7,639 nt of DNA from an uncultured Rickettsiales bacterium. Lineage in GTDB: Bacteria > Pseudomonadota > Alphaproteobacteria > Rickettsiales > UBA1997. Both the position numbers and the translations under genes were made by a program. The DNA is taken from contig CATOLK010000052.1 of NCBI GenBank assembly GCA_951801155.1, positions 1 to 7,639 on the forward strand, in the 5' to 3' direction. Position 1 is the first letter of the stretch. Every line of letters begins with the position of its first letter. Shown here piece by piece: positions 5,765 to 7,639 of this stretch. The notes under the pieces were generated by a model. That model did no database searches. It was not told the DNA's origin and saw only the letters and a list, made by a program, of their open reading frames with translations.

Positions 5765-7024
5765 TTAGCTACTTAAGAAACCACCTAGTGCTGAAGGTTG
5801 TCGAACTGAACAATTACTACGTCGACGATTTAATGCAGAAGAATGTTGTCCTATTATATCTTCTTTTACTATATTATTTGTTTCACCTTCAACTTTTTTT
5901 TCTTCTGTTTTATTTTCTTTAATCTCTTTTTTAGTTTCACTTTTTATAGTTTCTTTTTCTATTTTATCTTCTTTGATCTCTTTTTCTTCTCTTTTTTCCT
6001 TTTTTTCTCCCTTATTATTTGTAACCTCTTTAGTCTCACTAACTGCTCTATTAATATTATCCCTCACAATATCCGTAATCATTTCATAACTTGAATATTT
6101 ACCAGCATCCTTATTATTAATAAAATCAACTATTTCCTTATCTAGTAATGTTTCTTGATTGTTTATATTATTATCAAAATTAGTTGTTTGTTTTTCATAT
6201 TCTTTTTGTTCTATAACAATTTCCTTATTTTCTATTATTTTATCTTCAAAATTATTTTTTACTTCTTCTATCTTTTCTTTATTTTCTTCTTTAAAATTAC
6301 TTATATTTTCCATTTTCTCTTCTTTTTCTTTTATATTTTCTTTTTTTGTCGCTTTTTCAATTTCTTCTTTCCTTTTTAAAGAATTTTTTCTATTTCGACT
6401 TTTTATTTGTTCCTTAGAAATTTTTAGCATTTTTGATTTTTTCAATTTTGCAATTTTAACTGAAATTTTTTTTACAAATTTTAGAACCTTTAATGCTAAT
6501 TTAAACGATTTCACCATCCCTTCCTTAAAATTTTTTATTTCTAATTTTGAAAATTCTACACCAAATTTTGTTCTGTTATTTTTAAATAGGAAAACTTTCA
6601 TTTTAGTCTTTTCAAACAGAAAATCGATAAAACTACCGCCACCTTTAATACAAGAATTAAGTTTTTTACTACACAACTTATCATATTCTCCCAAATCAAA
6701 ATTAGATTTTGCCATCAATCCCATGGCATTATTCAAAAATTTTGCTGCAAATTTTGGATTATTTGCAAATATTCCCTTAAAATTAGCCATTTTAACCAAA
6801 TTTTCAAAATTTGTTATCCCTTTTTTTTCATACAAAAATTTTATCATTTTTAATAAATCATCCATAGTAAAACCACTATTTCCACTATCTTCATCCTCTT
6901 CATTTAAATTTAGTAATTTTGACACAAAAAACATAAAATTTTGTATATCATCATCTAAATTATCAATTGTTAAATAATTTATTGTATTTGTTTTTGTGTT
7001 CAATTTATATATTTTTTTCTGCAT
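5765..7024 (-). CDS. Lysine/glutamate-rich protein of unknown function
   Basis: I recognise no domain in this 419-residue protein. Residues 1-130 are the least biased, with an acidic patch (NEEDEDSGNS, 41-50) and a helical NFENLVKMANFKGIFANNP stretch (72-90). Residues 137-217 are strongly basic and amphipathic, ending in an Arg/Lys cluster (208-219) that could bind nucleic acid or act as a nuclear localisation signal. Residues 218-290 and 330-380 are alternating K/E, likely coiled coil or long single helix, split by a more ordinary segment (295-330). The last 25 residues (395-419) contain RRRS and end GGFLSS; their DNA is richer in G+C and uses CGN arginine codons. No signal peptide or membrane helix is seen. 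The start lacks a Shine-Dalgarno sequence. The long frames on the opposite strand mirror the AAA/GAA codons. A secreted effector is possible but unproven; the frame's length and strong charge pattern support a real gene. Confidence 0.75.
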   Translation of the reverse strand: MQKKIYKLNTKTNTINYLTIDNLDDDIQNFMFFVSKLLNLNEEDEDSGNSGFTMDDLLKMIKFLYEKKGITNFENLVKMANFKGIFANNPKFAAKFLNNAMGLMAKSNFDLGEYDKLCSKKLNSCIKGGGSFIDFLFEKTKMKVFLFKNNRTKFGVEFSKLEIKNFKEGMVKSFKLALKVLKFVKKISVKIAKLKKSKMLKISKEQIKSRNRKNSLKRKEEIEKATKKENIKEKEEKMENISNFKEENKEKIEEVKNNFEDKIIENKEIVIEQKEYEKQTTNFDNNINNQETLLDKEIVDFINNKDAGKYSSYEMITDIVRDNINRAVSETKEVTNNKGEKKEKREEKEIKEDKIEKETIKSETKKEIKENKTEEKKVEGETNNIVKEDIIGQHSSALNRRRSNCSVRQPSALGGFLSS

Positions 7025-7051
7025 AATTATTTTATAAGTATTAAATAACTA

Positions 7052-7071
7052 AGTATAAATTAGTATAAATT
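7052..7071 (-). promoter_or_regulatory. Tandem 10-bp repeat upstream of the minus-strand gene
   Basis: AGTATAAATT occurs twice head to tail. On the minus strand this gives two TATACT boxes ten bases apart, 28-45 bases before the start codon, so either could serve as a -10. No good -35 pairs with them, and no ribosome binding site follows. Confidence 0.35.
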
Positions 7072-7259
7072 TTTAAAAATACAATAATAATATCTATTAA
7101 AATATTATCCAATATATTCATTATTTTATAACGATTTTTACAAATTTTAAAGATTATTTTTTTATTTTTATTTAAACAATAGATCTCCTACATAAAACTA
7201 TACTCAAATATCAATAATATTTGAATATTTTTAAATTTATTTATTTTTATGATTATTTA
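7072..7259. other. Intergenic region, nothing recognised
   Basis: This is A+T-rich sequence without a supported gene on either strand. One 8-bp hairpin (TCAAATAT / ATATTTGA, 7204-7224) is followed by T-rich DNA, but there is no plus-strand gene just before it to terminate. Confidence 0.5.
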
Positions 7260-7345
7260 TTCTTTGATTTTCCTTTATTTATGTTATTCCAGATTAGAAT
7301 TTCTTAATAAACTTGTTTATTTTTTAATTTCCCCTTATTCACGTC
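7260..7345 (-). repeat. Inverted tail units of the palindromic element
   Basis: Read on the minus strand, this holds tail sequence (GGAATGACGTGAATAAGG), the small palindrome AATAAACAAGTTTATT, then another AAGAAATTCTAATCTGGAAT unit and its tail. These are the same building blocks as the tandem units at 25-205, in the opposite direction, so the right-hand repeat cluster is a mirror arrangement around the full element at 7346-7565. Confidence 0.75.
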
Positions 7346-7565
7346 ATTCCAGATTAGAATTACTTGATAATTTATTGTCTAGTAATTCTTAATGTGGAAT
7401 CCAGTAATAAATTACTTTAATAGGAAAAAAGATATTAATAATTTTTTATATTATATAATAAAAAAACTTTAAAATTTTTTTCTGTGTTTAACTTTGCTTA
7501 TATTCTCTAGATTCCACATTAACAATTTCTAAGCAATAAATCGCTAAGAAATTTTAATCTGGAAT
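7346..7565 (+). mobile_element. Composite palindromic element, full right copy
   Basis: Hairpin A (7346-7400, ATTCCAGATTAGAATTAC to AATGTGGAAT), a 110-bp core (7401-7510, starting CCAGTAATAAATTAC) and hairpin B (7511-7565, ATTCCACATTAAC to AATCTGGAAT) repeat the left element at 217-442 in the same orientation. The cores align along most of their length (ATTACTTTAATAG, GATATTAATAATTTTT, AAAAAAACTTTAAAAT, TTTAACTTTG). The right core border has mutated from CTGG to CTAG. It has no coding capacity. The outer borders CGTCATTCC/GGAATGACG are inverted repeats. No transposase is present in the window, so any mobility would be in trans. Confidence 0.8.
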
Positions 7566-7639
7566 GACGTAAATAAAGGAAAATCAAAAGAATAACAAAT
7601 CTAATGAAAAAAGAAAGATATAAAAATAAAAATTATTAA
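7566..7639. other. Element tail and window end
   Basis: The first 30 bases are the conserved tail (GACGTAAATAAAGGAAAATC, then AAAAGAAT). The remainder to the window end is A-rich and shows no feature I can support. Confidence 0.5.

Noticed and set aside
6159..6977. Long plus-strand frame opposite the charged-protein gene (272 codons, Phe/Ser-rich)
   Set aside because: It is the mirror of AAA/GAA-rich codons on the minus strand, has no ribosome binding site, and its composition is implausible for a real protein. The shorter plus-strand frames at 5843-6094 and 6155-6379 are rejected for the same reason.
7204..7224. Hairpin followed by T-rich sequence as a terminator
   Set aside because: There is no plus-strand gene upstream that it could serve, and the stem is almost pure A+T.

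Overview
The window is very A+T-rich, about one fifth G+C by eye. It carries the kind of genes seen in host-associated or intracellular bacteria: a Sel1-repeat protein, an ankyrin-type protein, a lysine/glutamate-rich protein with no recognised domain, a lone tRNA-Ala, an ArgR-family regulator, and many dispersed palindromic repeats. All genes read normally with the standard bacterial code, and tRNA-Ala has an encoded CCA end. An ArgR of E. coli type together with Sel1 and ankyrin proteins suggests a reduced-genome endosymbiont or parasite, possibly a proteobacterium. No marker here fixes the phylum, so this placement is weak.

Layout. 1-442: repeat cluster, with the broken end of one palindromic element, three units of 59-61 bp, and one full composite element (hairpin A, 114-bp core, hairpin B). 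626-2281 (+): Sel1-repeat protein, followed by a strong hairpin terminator. 2441-4222 (+): ankyrin-like protein. 4432-4575: what looks like a decayed copy of the palindromic element. 4660-4736 (+): tRNA-Ala(TGC) with its own promoter. 5017-5469 (+): ArgR-like repressor preceded by a near-consensus ARG box. 5765-7024 (-): 419-residue charged protein, convergent with argR. 7260-7565: a second full copy of the composite element, in the same orientation as the left copy, preceded by inverted units.

How the parts may work together. The Sel1 and ankyrin genes share a TTGACTTT -35 block, similar leaders and an ATGTCAGA start, so they look like a co-expressed pair of protein-interaction proteins, possibly host-directed effectors. 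The tRNA uses the same -35 block, which suggests this is simply the housekeeping promoter. The ArgR protein keeps the DNA-binding helix and hexamer core, but the two aspartates that normally contact arginine are replaced (GDD becomes SNN). It may therefore have altered ligand response while still controlling its own promoter through the ARG box. The two direct copies of the palindromic element bound about 7.1 kb and could recombine. No transposase or integrase is encoded here, so mobility of the segment is inference only. I see no complete novel defence or mobile system. The most unusual features are the symmetric hairpin-core-hairpin repeat family, the altered ArgR ligand pocket, and the compositionally distinct C-terminal tail of the charged protein.
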